NCBI GenBank assembly: GCA_003243965.1 | Contig: QHBO01000040.1 | Coordinates: forward strand, 1 to 64,000 | Reading direction: 5' to 3' | Source: Chloroflexota bacterium | Lineage (GTDB): Bacteria; Chloroflexota; Limnocylindria; QHBO01 | DNA length: 64,000 bases | The notes under the pieces: model-generated | Seen by the model: only the letters and a program-made list of their open reading frames with translations | Told to the model about the DNA's origin: nothing | Database searches by the model: none | Part shown: positions 23,459-34,176 of the stretch, one piece after another | Numbering within the stretch: the first letter of the stretch is position 1 | How the letters are laid out: every line of letters starts with the position of its first letter | Program-made: the position numbers and the translations under genes

Positions 23459-26397
23459 CAGCGGACGCCGGCGGCCGCGGGCAGACGGTCGGGCCGATGC
23501 GCGGGTGCCGTCCTCCCCGACTGCGTGCGCAGCACGGATCGCAGGTACCGTCCGGTGTGCGATGCGGCGGTGAGTGCCACCTGCTCCGGAGTCCCCTCGG
23601 CCACGATCCGGCCGCCGGCGTTGCCCCCCTCCGGGCCGAGGTCGACCACCCAGTCGGCCGACTTGATGACGTCCAGGTTGTGCTCGATGACCACGACCGT
23701 GTTGCCCGCATCGACCAGGCGGCTGAGCACACTCAGCAGGCGCGCCACGTCGTCGAAGTGCAGACCTGTGGTCGGCTCGTCGAGGATGTACAGGGTCTTG
23801 CCGGTGGCCCGCTTGCTCAGCTCGGTGGCGAGCTTGACCCGCTGCGCCTCGCCGCCGGAGAGCGTCGTCGCCGGTTGGCCGAGGTGGATGTACCCCATCC
23901 CGACGTCGTGGAGGGTCTGGAGCTTGCCACGGATCGAGGGCACCGCGGCGAAGAAGCCGAGCGCTTCGTCGACGGTCATCTCCAAGATCTCCGCGACGTT
24001 GCGGCCCTTGTAGTGGATCTCGAGGGTCTCCCGGTTGTAGCGCTTGCCCTTGCAGACCTCGCACGCGACGTAAACGTCCGGCAGGAAGTGCATCTCGATC
24101 TGGACGATGCCTGCTCCCTCGCACGCCTCGCAGCGGCCACCCTTGACGTTGAAGCTGAAGCGTCCGGGCTTGTAGCCCCGCAGACGCGCATCGGGCACCG
24201 CGGCGAGCATCTCGCGGAGCGGAGCCCACAGACCAGTGTAGGTCGCCGGATTGGAGCGCGGGGTACGACCGATGGGTGACTGATCGATCTGGATCACCTT
24301 GTCGACCTGGTCCAGGCCTTCGATCGCGTCGTGCGCCCCGGGCCGGTCCCGCGCGCCCCAGATCTGGGCCGCCAGCGCGGGGTACAGGATCTGGGTGACG
24401 AGACTCGACTTCCCGGAGCCGCTGACCCCGGTGACCGCCACGAAGCGGCCAAGCGGAATGGCGACGTCGACATCGCACAGGTTGTTCTCCCGTGCGCCGC
24501 GAATCGTGAGCCAGTCGCCGGCGCCAGTTCGGCGTTGGCCGGGGACCGGAACGGACCGATCCCCCCGCAGGTAGCCTGCGGTGACGGAGCGCTCGCTGCG
24601 AAGCAGCTCATCGAGCGGGCCTGAATGAATCAGCTCGCCTCCGTGCTCGCCAGCCCCGGGACCGATGTCGATCACCCAGTCGGCGGCACGGATCGTCTCC
24701 TCGTCATGCTCGACGACCAGGAGCGTGTTGCCGAGGTCGCGGAGCCGCCGCAGGGTGGCGATCAGCCGATCGTTGTCACGCTGATGCAGCCCGATCGACG
24801 GCTCGTCGAGGATGTACAGGACGCCCATCAGGCTCGACCCGATCTGCGTCGCCAGGCGAATCCGCTGCGCCTCGCCGCCAGAGAGGGTCCCCGACGCCCG
24901 GTCGAGGGTCAGGTAGTCGAGCCCCACATCGACCAGGAATCCCAGCCGGCCGCGGATCTCCTTGAGCACCTGGCGCGCGATCTGGTTTTCGCGCTCGGTG
25001 AGACGCTCGTGGACCCCCGCGTACCACGCCAGCGCATCGGTCACCGACAGCCTGGTGGTCTCGATGATGTTCCGCTCGCCGACAGTCACCGCCACCGACT
25101 CCGGCTTGAGACGAAGACCGTGGCAGGTTGGGCACGGACTGGTCGTCATGTAGCGCTCGATCTCGGACTTGATCATCTCCGAGCTCGTTTCGCGATAGCG
25201 CCGCTCCAGGTTCGGAATGATCCCCTCGAACGTGGTCATGAACGTATGCGTGTTTCCCTGGCGCGACCGATACCGCACGCTGACGCGCTCGCCGCCGTTT
25301 CCGTGCAGCAGGATCTGCCGTGCGCGCTCCGGAAGCTCTCGCACCGGGACGTCCGTGGGGAAGCCGTAGTGCTCGGCCACGGCATCGAGAATCTTGGAGA
25401 ACCACGACTCGGTGGCCACCATCCGCCGCCACGGCACGATCGCCCCCTCGTCGAGGGACAGGTTCTGGTTCGGCAGCACGAGCTGCGGGTCGATCTCGAG
25501 GCGACTGCCGAGCCCGGTGCAGCTGGGGCAGGCGCCGAACGGCGAGTTGAAGCTGAAGTTGCGCGGCGCCGGCTCCTCGAACGATCCCCCATGCTCCGGG
25601 CACGCGTACCGCTCGCTGAACATCCGATCGGTGCCGCTCGCCCGCTCGTCGGGCAGATGAACCATCACGTTTCCATCCGCGAGACGTAGCGCTGTCTCGA
25701 TCGAGTCGGCCATCCGGGTGGCGTCCGGCCGCTCGCCCTCCGCCTCGTCGGTCGCTGCGTGGCGCACCACGAGACGATCGACCACGACCTCGATGCTGTG
25801 GCGGTACTTCTTGTCGAGCGCGATCTCCTCGTCGAGATCGCGGATCTCGCCGTCGACCCGAACACGCACGAAGCCGGCCTGCTTCGCTCCGGCGAGCACC
25901 TTCTCGTGCTCGCCCTTCCGATCGCGGATCAGCGGGGCCATGATCATCAGCCGCGTCCCATCCGGCAGTGCGTACAGCTGGTCGACGATCTGCTCGACCG
26001 TCTGGCGTGCGATCTCCCGGCCGCAGACCGGACAGTGCATCCGCCCGATGCGCGCGAAGAGGAGGCGGAGGTAGTCGTAAATCTCGGTCACGGTGCCGAC
26101 GGTCGAGCGAGGGTTCCGGGACGCGCCCTTCTGGTCGATGCTGATCGCCGGAGAGAGGCCGTCGATCTGGTCGACGTCCGGCTTCTCCATCTGTCCAAGG
26201 AACTGCCGGGCGTACGCGGACAGGGACTCCACGTAGCGGCGCTGTCCCTCGGCGTAGATCGTGTCGAAGGCGAGGCTCGACTTGCCGCTCCCCGACAGGC
26301 CGGTGATCACGATCAGCCGGTCGCGCGGCATCGCGACGTCAAGGTTCTTGAGGTTGTGCTCGCGCGCGCCGCGCACGACGATACGGTCAGAGGGCAT
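23458..26397 (-). CDS. uvrA: UvrA excinuclease ATPase
   Basis: Damage-recognition ATPase of nucleotide-excision repair, 979 residues, the usual length. Two ABC modules are visible: Walker [13 protein letters not shown] (about 33-44) and [12 protein letters not shown] (about 650), signature motifs [13 protein letters not shown] and [13 protein letters not shown], and Walker B regions LYILDEP. Zinc fingers are present (CPVCGREI ... and CEACEGAG ... [10 protein letters not shown]). A TAGACT box lies 8 nt before the ATG. Confidence 0.97.
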   Translation of the reverse strand: MPSDRIVVRGAREHNLKNLDVAMPRDRLIVITGLSGSGKSSLAFDTIYAEGQRRYVESLSAYARQFLGQMEKPDVDQIDGLSPAISIDQKGASRNPRSTVGTVTEIYDYLRLLFARIGRMHCPVCGREIARQTVEQIVDQLYALPDGTRLMIMAPLIRDRKGEHEKVLAGAKQAGFVRVRVDGEIRDLDEEIALDKKYRHSIEVVVDRLVVRHAATDEAEGERPDATRMADSIETALRLADGNVMVHLPDERASGTDRMFSERYACPEHGGSFEEPAPRNFSFNSPFGACPSCTGLGSRLEIDPQLVLPNQNLSLDEGAIVPWRRMVATESWFSKILDAVAEHYGFPTDVPVRELPERARQILLHGNGGERVSVRYRSRQGNTHTFMTTFEGIIPNLERRYRETSSEMIKSEIERYMTTSPCPTCHGLRLKPESVAVTVGERNIIETTRLSVTDALAWYAGVHERLTERENQIARQVLKEIRGRLGFLVDVGLDYLTLDRASGTLSGGEAQRIRLATQIGSSLMGVLYILDEPSIGLHQRDNDRLIATLRRLRDLGNTLLVVEHDEETIRAADWVIDIGPGAGEHGGELIHSGPLDELLRSERSVTAGYLRGDRSVPVPGQRRTGAGDWLTIRGARENNLCDVDVAIPLGRFVAVTGVSGSGKSSLVTQILYPALAAQIWGARDRPGAHDAIEGLDQVDKVIQIDQSPIGRTPRSNPATYTGLWAPLREMLAAVPDARLRGYKPGRFSFNVKGGRCEACEGAGIVQIEMHFLPDVYVACEVCKGKRYNRETLEIHYKGRNVAEILEMTVDEALGFFAAVPSIRGKLQTLHDVGMGYIHLGQPATTLSGGEAQRVKLATELSKRATGKTLYILDEPTTGLHFDDVARLLSVLSRLVDAGNTVVVIEHNLDVIKSADWVVDLGPEGGNAGGRIVAEGTPEQVALTAASHTGRYLRSVLRTQSGRTAPAHRPDRLPAAAGVR

Positions 26398-26405
26398 CGG
26401 CCCAG

Positions 26406-26411
26406 AGTCTA
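26406..26411 (-). promoter_or_regulatory. uvrA -10 box (probable leaderless start)
   Basis: TAGACT on the minus strand, 8 nt before the uvrA ATG. Confidence 0.6.
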
Positions 26412-26439
26412 CCAGACCGATGCGAACGCCTGTTCGATA

Positions 26440-28542
26440 TCAGCCGCTCTCGGCCGCGCCGGTGGCGAGCCCGAGCTCGCGGAGCAGGAAGGCCATCAGC
26501 TCGGCGGCCTCGGCCCACTGCCCGTAGCGGCCGCTCGGCCCGAAGTGACCCGCGGCGAGCCGCGTCTTGAGCAGGATGCGTCGGTCGCCAGTTCCCATCG
26601 ACCGTAGCCGGGCGACCCATTTCGCCGGCTCCCAGAAGCCGACCCGCGGATCGTGGAGTCCGGCCGTGACGTACAGCGCGGGGTAGGCGGCGCGGGTGGC
26701 ATTCTCATACGGCGAGTAGGCGCGCATCCATCGGTACTGATCGGGCCGGCGCGGGTCGCCCCACTCCTCCCACTCGACCACGGTCAGCGGCAGCGCCGGA
26801 TCGATCATGGTGTTGATGACGTCGACGAACGGGACACCGAGCGCGACCGCTCGGAAGAGATCCGGTCGCTGGGTCAGCGTTGCACCCATCGTCAGCCCGC
26901 CGGCGGAGACCCCGTGTCCCGCAAGCCGCTCGAGGTGCGCGTAGCCACGCGCGACCAGGTGCTCGGCGCTGTCGATCACATCGGTGAAGCTGTTCATCTT
27001 CGCGGCCAGCTTGCCGGCGCGATACCACCCGCGACCCATCTCACCCCCGCCGCGGACATGCGCAATCGCGTAGACCACGCCCCGATCAAGCAGCGACAGC
27101 CGGGGAATGGAGAAGTCGGGCTCGATCGGGACCTCGTATGCGCCGTAGGCATACAGGAGCAGCGGCGCGGTCCCGTCGACCGGCGTCTCGCTCGACCAGA
27201 CGACCGAGACAGGGATCCGGGTCCCGTCCCGCGCGGCCGCCCATTCGCGCGCGGTCCGATAGCGCGATCGGTCGTAGCCGCCTCGAACCGGCGTCTGCCA
27301 GAGCGCTCGCCGGCTCCCCGAATCGAGATCCTGCTCGAAGACGATCGCCGGCGTGATCGGCGACTCGAAGCGGAAGCGGAGCACGCGGGTCGCGAACTCC
27401 AGGTTGCGCTCGGGCCGAATCCAATACACCGGCTCGTCGAAGACCAGCTCGGTCGTGGTGGCGTCCGCGAGCCACAACACGGTGGCGCTCGTCAGGCCGC
27501 CCTGCCGGCCCCAGACCACCACATGGCCGGCGAAGCCATCAACCGAGCGAAGCCGGATGCCGGGTCGTTCGGGGATCAGCTCGGTGGCGGTCGTCCCGTC
27601 CAGGGAGACGCGCAGCAGCCGTCCCTCGGCCGCGCCGTCGGTGGTGACCACGAAGAACGCGTCGCCCGCGTGGTCGAGGTGGTAGAGCACCTCATCTCGC
27701 CGCGGCAGCACGGCATACGGCTCTGCATCTGGCTGGGCTGCCGGAATGGCGAGGATCTCCGTGGTGGTCTGCGACTCGGCGGTGATCAGCACGAATTCGC
27801 CGCTCCGCGTCAGGCCGAGGTCGAGGTAGAACCGCTCGTCGTCCTCCTGATGGACGAGCCGATCGGTGCTCGCCGGCGCACCCAGGGCGTGTCGCCAGAC
27901 TTGCCATGGCCGCTCCGCGGCGTTGGGCACGGTGTAGAAGTACGTGCCCGAATCGGCCGACCACGCGCCCCCGTAGTGCGCGAGCGGGACCACGTCGTCG
28001 AGGTCGCGATCGCTGCGCAGGTCTCGGAACCGGGTCTGGAAGCGCTCGGCGCCACTCTCATCGGTCGAGTACGCGAGCAGCTGCTGCTTCGGCGCGATCA
28101 GGACGTTCGCGACACGGCAATACTCCTTGCCGGCGGCAACCGCGTTCTCGTCGAGCAGCAGCTGCTCCGCGCCGTCCGGGCCACCGGCGCGACGGACATG
28201 AGCCGGGTATGCGGCTCCCTCCATGGTTCGGGTCGCGTACCACCATTCGCCCCAAGGCGCGGGCGGCGTGAGGTCGGTCTCCTGGACGCGCGCGCGGATC
28301 TCCTCGTAGAGCCTGGCCTTCAGGGGCTCGAGCGGCGCGAGCTGGGCGGCAGCATGCCGGTTCTCGGCCTCGAGGTAGGCAGGCACCGATGGGTCCTCCC
28401 GATCGCGCAGCCACGCATAGTCGTCGACAAATACATCGCCGTGCAGGATGCGGGTGACGGGGCGCCGCTCCGCACGCGGAGGCATGTCGCTGGCGCTCGA
28501 CCCCGTGTCGACCGCCTCGTCCTGCGCCGAACGATCGCTCAC
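26440..28542 (-). CDS. ptrB: oligopeptidase B (S9A prolyl oligopeptidase family)
   Basis: Serine peptidase cleaving short peptides after basic residues, 700 residues from GTG 28542. An N-terminal seven-bladed propeller (to about residue 430) is followed by an alpha/beta hydrolase domain with S546 (GHGVSAGG), D631 (LHDPRVGFWEPAKW) and H666 (AAGHFGPSG). HVRGGGEMGRGWYRAGK is a hallmark of oligopeptidase B. The start is chosen because GTGA overlaps the upstream stop, the coupling used by its neighbours; an ATG at 28485 is possible. The catalytic serine motif reads GVSAGG rather than GGSAGG. Confidence 0.92.
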   Translation of the reverse strand: MSDRSAQDEAVDTGSSASDMPPRAERRPVTRILHGDVFVDDYAWLRDREDPSVPAYLEAENRHAAAQLAPLEPLKARLYEEIRARVQETDLTPPAPWGEWWYATRTMEGAAYPAHVRRAGGPDGAEQLLLDENAVAAGKEYCRVANVLIAPKQQLLAYSTDESGAERFQTRFRDLRSDRDLDDVVPLAHYGGAWSADSGTYFYTVPNAAERPWQVWRHALGAPASTDRLVHQEDDERFYLDLGLTRSGEFVLITAESQTTTEILAIPAAQPDAEPYAVLPRRDEVLYHLDHAGDAFFVVTTDGAAEGRLLRVSLDGTTATELIPERPGIRLRSVDGFAGHVVVWGRQGGLTSATVLWLADATTTELVFDEPVYWIRPERNLEFATRVLRFRFESPITPAIVFEQDLDSGSRRALWQTPVRGGYDRSRYRTAREWAAARDGTRIPVSVVWSSETPVDGTAPLLLYAYGAYEVPIEPDFSIPRLSLLDRGVVYAIAHVRGGGEMGRGWYRAGKLAAKMNSFTDVIDSAEHLVARGYAHLERLAGHGVSAGGLTMGATLTQRPDLFRAVALGVPFVDVINTMIDPALPLTVVEWEEWGDPRRPDQYRWMRAYSPYENATRAAYPALYVTAGLHDPRVGFWEPAKWVARLRSMGTGDRRILLKTRLAAGHFGPSGRYGQWAEAAELMAFLLRELGLATGAAESG

Positions 28543-29144
28543 CTGACGAGGCCGGTGTAGGTCGTCACCACGAACGTGTTTCGGCACTGCGTGACGCGCT
28601 CCGGAACGCAGCGACTGGCCGCCGCATCGTCGAAGTGTCCGACGAACACGAGCTGTTGGAGCTGAAGGTTCAGGCCGGTCGGCTCAGATCGGGGCGGGAA
28701 CGGCTTTCCGTTTGGCGCCGCGAGACGCAGCCCGGTCAGCTCCAGCTCCCGCTGCGGGGCCGTGGTCCGCGGCGATTGTGCCAGCAGGACGCGGAGCGGA
28801 CATTGCCGCTGAAGCCAGGCGACGGTCGGATCACTGCCGCCGGAATCGCCGACACAGCCACCCTTGAGCTCTGCATACCACCCGAGGACCCGCAGCTCCC
28901 GCGCGCCGTATCGGTCTGCGGGGCCGATGTTTCCGGAGGCGACCTGGGAGACGTTGAGCGGTCGGAGCTCCGGACGCAGACCACCCAGTGCACCGACCGC
29001 CATCATCAGGAAGATGAGCAGTCCCACTCCCGCCACCGCGGCAGTCCAAGCCAGCCGCTCACGGCCCGCGCGCGTCCGCGGGTTGGCCGCCAGGTCGTCT
29101 ACCGCATTCGCCGGGGAGACCGGCGGGGTTGCCTGGCTGCTCAC
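28539..29144 (-). CDS. single-pass membrane protein of unknown function
   Basis: 201 residues from GTG 29144, whose GTGA overlaps the stop of the uracil-DNA-glycosylase-like gene. A short cytoplasmic part is followed by one membrane helix (about 33-56) and an external domain of about 145 residues with four cysteines (CVGD, QCPL, RCVP, QCRN) that could form two disulphides. No family recognised. It lies inside a five-gene run of 3-bp gaps and 4-bp overlaps starting at uvrB, but need not share a repair function. Confidence 0.75.
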   Translation of the reverse strand: MSSQATPPVSPANAVDDLAANPRTRAGRERLAWTAAVAGVGLLIFLMMAVGALGGLRPELRPLNVSQVASGNIGPADRYGARELRVLGWYAELKGGCVGDSGGSDPTVAWLQRQCPLRVLLAQSPRTTAPQRELELTGLRLAAPNGKPFPPRSEPTGLNLQLQQLVFVGHFDDAAASRCVPERVTQCRNTFVVTTYTGLVR

Positions 29145-29800
29145 CGAAGGCTCGCCCACTGCGAGGCGATCTGCCGGACTGCCGTGCGCCACAGCGCCTG
29201 GTGAAGGGGCGCATGGAGCCACGTGGAGGCGCCGGACGGGTGCGGCAGGCAGACGGCCGCCGCTCCGCGCCAGCAGCGTTCGGTGCCAACCAGCGCATCC
29301 AGGCGGAGGTCGGGGCCGAACGCCACGCGATGGGCCAGCCCACCGACGAGGACCACCAGGCGAGGCCCCACCAGCCGAACCTCCTCGAGCAGGTATGGGG
29401 TCCATCGGTCGATCTCGGTTCGCGATGGCGGTCGGTCGACCGATGTGCCCGGACCGCGCCCCGGATAGCACTTGCCGACGCTGGTCACGTACCACCGCGA
29501 CCGGAAGTCGGACTGGGTGACCCCCGCAAGGCCCAGCCACCCGACGAGCCGCTTGCCGGCATCGCCTGCAAACGGCAGCCCGAGCTCGATCTCGCGCCGG
29601 CCTGGTGCCTGCCCGATGAGCATCGCCGGCTCGGATCCGTCCCCGGAGAGCACCGGTCGCGCCCCGCCGTCACAGGCCGGCATCAGGTCCTGCAGCCCGC
29701 GCAGCTCACTGCCGGGAGGTGCGCGGCGTGGCGTGGGGAGCGGCCACTCACCGGTGAATCGGACGCGCGCCGGACTGGCCGCCTCGAGGTCGATCGTCAT
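29141..29800 (-). CDS. uracil-DNA-glycosylase-superfamily protein
   Basis: Putative base-excision-repair glycosylase, 219 residues. Motif A is seen as MLIGQAPGRREIELGLPFAGDAGKRL (GQAPG at 63-67) with a downstream Asn/Ser-type YVTSVGKCYP strand, and motif B as PHPSGAS near 185-191, the DNA-intercalating loop of family 4/5-type enzymes. The N-terminal cysteine pattern of the iron-sulphur family 4 enzymes is incomplete (one Cys in PACDGG), so this may be a divergent family. It is coupled by 4-bp overlap with the gene upstream. Confidence 0.8.
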   Translation of the reverse strand: MTIDLEAASPARVRFTGEWPLPTPRRAPPGSELRGLQDLMPACDGGARPVLSGDGSEPAMLIGQAPGRREIELGLPFAGDAGKRLVGWLGLAGVTQSDFRSRWYVTSVGKCYPGRGPGTSVDRPPSRTEIDRWTPYLLEEVRLVGPRLVVLVGGLAHRVAFGPDLRLDALVGTERCWRGAAAVCLPHPSGASTWLHAPLHQALWRTAVRQIASQWASLR

Positions 29801-30447
29801 AGCCCGCTCGTCCCGGCGGCCTTCATGCCTTCGCGCAGGAGCTCCGCGGCTCGCAGGTCGTCCGCGATCGCGAGTCGGATGGCGCGTCGGACGCCCTCCC
29901 CCGCCGGCCCTCCGCGCTCGAGGGTCTCGGTGAGCGCGTCGCGGGTCGCGTACAGCCGGTCGATGGGGTCGCGCGGGAGGTTCGGAGCGGAGCCACCGAG
30001 CTCCCCGATGATCTGTAGGTCCTGCTGGACGACGCCGTCGAGTACCGCCGACGCCGGGCCGGAGCGCTCCTCGTCAAGCCCATCGATCGCGTCGGCGAGC
30101 TCCTCGCGGGCCAGCTCGAGCCATCTCGCGTAGCGGCGAAAGTCCTGCTCAGAAGGTGGCAGCTCGTCGAGTGAGAAAGCGGCTCGGCGCCGCACACCCT
30201 CCGCGTCGACAGCGGCGGACCGCTCGACCTCGTACCAGTTGTCCCCGATGAACTCGGGCGCCTGCTCGCCGTGCTCCCGGAGCCAAGCGGTGAAGCGCGC
30301 GACGCGGAGCGGTATCTCGGCCACTGCCTCGGCATCGGTCGAGGCGAACGTCGCACAACCGGGCAGCTCGGCGGCGTACGCCGCCACCATGCCGGACTGG
30401 TCGATGCCGGTCTCCACGAACACGGCATGCGGCATGGTGCCGGCCAT
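29797..30447 (-). CDS. hypothetical protein, HicB-like N-terminus with helical-bundle C-terminus
   Basis: 216 residues. The first 60 (AYAAELPGCATFASTDAEA...) resemble the HicB antitoxin-like fold that is found in many non-toxin proteins. The rest, with YARWLELAREELADAIDGL and a DPIDRLYATRDALTETLE helix, looks like a DinB-like four-helix bundle. No catalytic residues identified. It sits 3 bp after uvrB and overlaps the glycosylase-like gene by 4 bp, so a repair or stress role is possible but only by association. Confidence 0.72.
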   Translation of the reverse strand: MAGTMPHAVFVETGIDQSGMVAAYAAELPGCATFASTDAEAVAEIPLRVARFTAWLREHGEQAPEFIGDNWYEVERSAAVDAEGVRRRAAFSLDELPPSEQDFRRYARWLELAREELADAIDGLDEERSGPASAVLDGVVQQDLQIIGELGGSAPNLPRDPIDRLYATRDALTETLERGGPAGEGVRRAIRLAIADDLRAAELLREGMKAAGTSGL

Positions 30448-30450
30448 CGC

Positions 30451-32622
<2,172 letters not shown>

Positions 32623-32649
32623 GTCCTGTGGCGGCTCGGGGGACGATCG

Positions 32650-32655
32650 ATTCTA
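32650..32655 (-). promoter_or_regulatory. uvrB operon -10 box
   Basis: TAGAAT on the minus strand, 27 nt before the uvrB ATG. This places a short leader containing an AGGA before the start, in contrast to the leaderless arrangement of uvrA and uvrC. Confidence 0.5.
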
Positions 32656-32695
32656 GCGGCTGGCGACGCCGATGGCCGTGGGTTGTCCGCCGCGA

Positions 32696-33274
32696 TCAGG
32701 AGTGTGCCGCGAGCAGGGCGTCGAGGGCAGCCTCGACCTGTCCGCGGGTCTGCTCGATCCGGGCCGAGCCGTCGATGACAACGTCGGCGGCGCGCGCCTT
32801 CTCGTCCTGCGGTGACTGGCTTGCCAGTCGCGCCCGTGCCTCATCCTCGGTCATGTTCCGCGAGGAGATGGTGCGCCGCACCGCGTCGGCCTCGTCGCAG
32901 CGCACCACCCAGACCTGGTCGCAGGCATCGTGGAGCGGCGATTCGAGGAGCTTGATCGCCTCGACCGCAGCCACGCTGACGCCGTGCTCTGCCAGCTCGG
33001 CGAGACGGGCGCGCGCGGCGTCCCGGACCCGCGGGTGGAGGATGGCCTCCAGGTCTCGCAGCGCAGCCGCATCGGCAAACACGATGCTCGCCAGTTGCCG
33101 GGCATCGATCGTGCCGAACCGCGCCTGGATCTCGCCGCGTGCCTCGCCGTCGTTCTGGCGGATCTGGCGCGCGATGCGGTCGAGATCGATGGTCGCCACC
33201 CCACGCCTGCGCAGCATCGCCGCGACCGTGCTCTTCCCGCAGCCCATGTTTCCGGTCAGGCCGATGACCTTCAC
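32696..33274 (-). CDS. coaE: dephospho-CoA kinase
   Basis: Final step of coenzyme A synthesis, phosphorylating the 3'-OH of dephospho-CoA. The 192 residues contain Walker A GLTGNMGCGKST (5-16), the substrate-binding DLDRIARQI, a lid (RRTISSRNMTEDEARARLASQ) and the C-terminal VVIDGS. ATG overlaps the mutM stop by four bases, a polA-mutM-coaE order shared with many Gram-positive genomes. Confidence 0.95.
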   Translation of the reverse strand: MKVIGLTGNMGCGKSTVAAMLRRRGVATIDLDRIARQIRQNDGEARGEIQARFGTIDARQLASIVFADAAALRDLEAILHPRVRDAARARLAELAEHGVSVAAVEAIKLLESPLHDACDQVWVVRCDEADAVRRTISSRNMTEDEARARLASQSPQDEKARAADVVIDGSARIEQTRGQVEAALDALLAAHS

Positions 33275-34173
33275 CGCTCCGACGCTCCGAGCGGCTGGCA
33301 GCGGGGACAGAAGTGCGTGCTCCGCTGCCCCACCACGATGCGCGTGACGGCGGTGCCGCAGCGGAGACAGGGCTCGCCGGTGCGCCGATAGACCTGGAGC
33401 CGCTCCTGGTTGGCGCCGGGGCCACCATCGGCCCCCACGAAGTCGCTGAACGATGCACCCCGATTCGCCACGCCCTGCCGCAGCACGGCGCGAACCGCCC
33501 GATGCAGACGCAGCACCTCCGCCGGCGTCAGCGAGCTCGCCGCCCGGAGCGGGTGGAGCCGCGACCGCCAGAGCGCCTCGTCGGCGTAGATATTGCCCAC
33601 GCCGACGATGAACGACTGGTCGAGGAGCAGGCTTTTCAGTCGCGCCGAACGTCGTTCCAGCCGGGCGGCGAAGCGCGCCGCGCTGAAGCTCGACGCCAGC
33701 GGCTCGGGGCCGTGGCGGGCGAAGACGTCGCCGACCCGGTACACCTCCCTCGTCTCCGCGACGCGCCTGGCCGGTCGTCGGCGAGCGGACATCCGCAGGC
33801 CGCCACCCTCGTACAGCCCGATGCGGCCGAACTTGCGCACGTCCCGGTAGCGCAGCTGGCGACCATCGGTCAGATGGAAGACGACCCGCGCATAGCGATC
33901 ATCGGGGTCGCCCGCGTCGGCCACGATCAGCGCGCCGGTCATTCGCAGCGCGACCGTCATCACCCGGCCGTCGGCCAGATGGATGAGAACTGACTTCGCG
34001 CGGCGGTCGACCCGCCGAATCGTCGCGCCACCGAGCTCGGCCACGAACCGCTCCGGCGGCTGCGGATGGCGGACCGTGCGTTCCCAGCGGACCTCGACAT
34101 CGGCGATGGTGGCGCCGGTCACCCGGCGCTGCAGGTCGCGGGCAACCGTCTCGACCTCCGGCAGCTCCGGCAT
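33271..34173 (-). CDS. mutM: formamidopyrimidine-DNA glycosylase
   Basis: Removes 8-oxoguanine and formamidopyrimidines and nicks the abasic site. The 300 residues start with the catalytic MPELPEVETV (P2 nucleophile after Met removal, E3), carry the beta-lyase Lys in RRAKSVLIHL, the H2TH region (QSFIVGVGNIYADEALW) and a C-terminal zinc finger C-x2-C-x16-C-x2-C (CLRC ... CPRC). An insertion of 15-20 basic residues near 127-142 (MSARRRPARR) is unusual. Three bases separate it from polA. Confidence 0.96.
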   Translation of the reverse strand: MPELPEVETVARDLQRRVTGATIADVEVRWERTVRHPQPPERFVAELGGATIRRVDRRAKSVLIHLADGRVMTVALRMTGALIVADAGDPDDRYARVVFHLTDGRQLRYRDVRKFGRIGLYEGGGLRMSARRRPARRVAETREVYRVGDVFARHGPEPLASSFSAARFAARLERRSARLKSLLLDQSFIVGVGNIYADEALWRSRLHPLRAASSLTPAEVLRLHRAVRAVLRQGVANRGASFSDFVGADGGPGANQERLQVYRRTGEPCLRCGTAVTRIVVGQRSTHFCPRCQPLGASER

Positions 34174-34176
34174 CGG

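Noticed and set aside
29797-30447. HicAB toxin-antitoxin system
   Set aside because: The HicB-like part has no HicA partner and no HTH or RHH DNA-binding domain; the gene is embedded in a repair-type operon.
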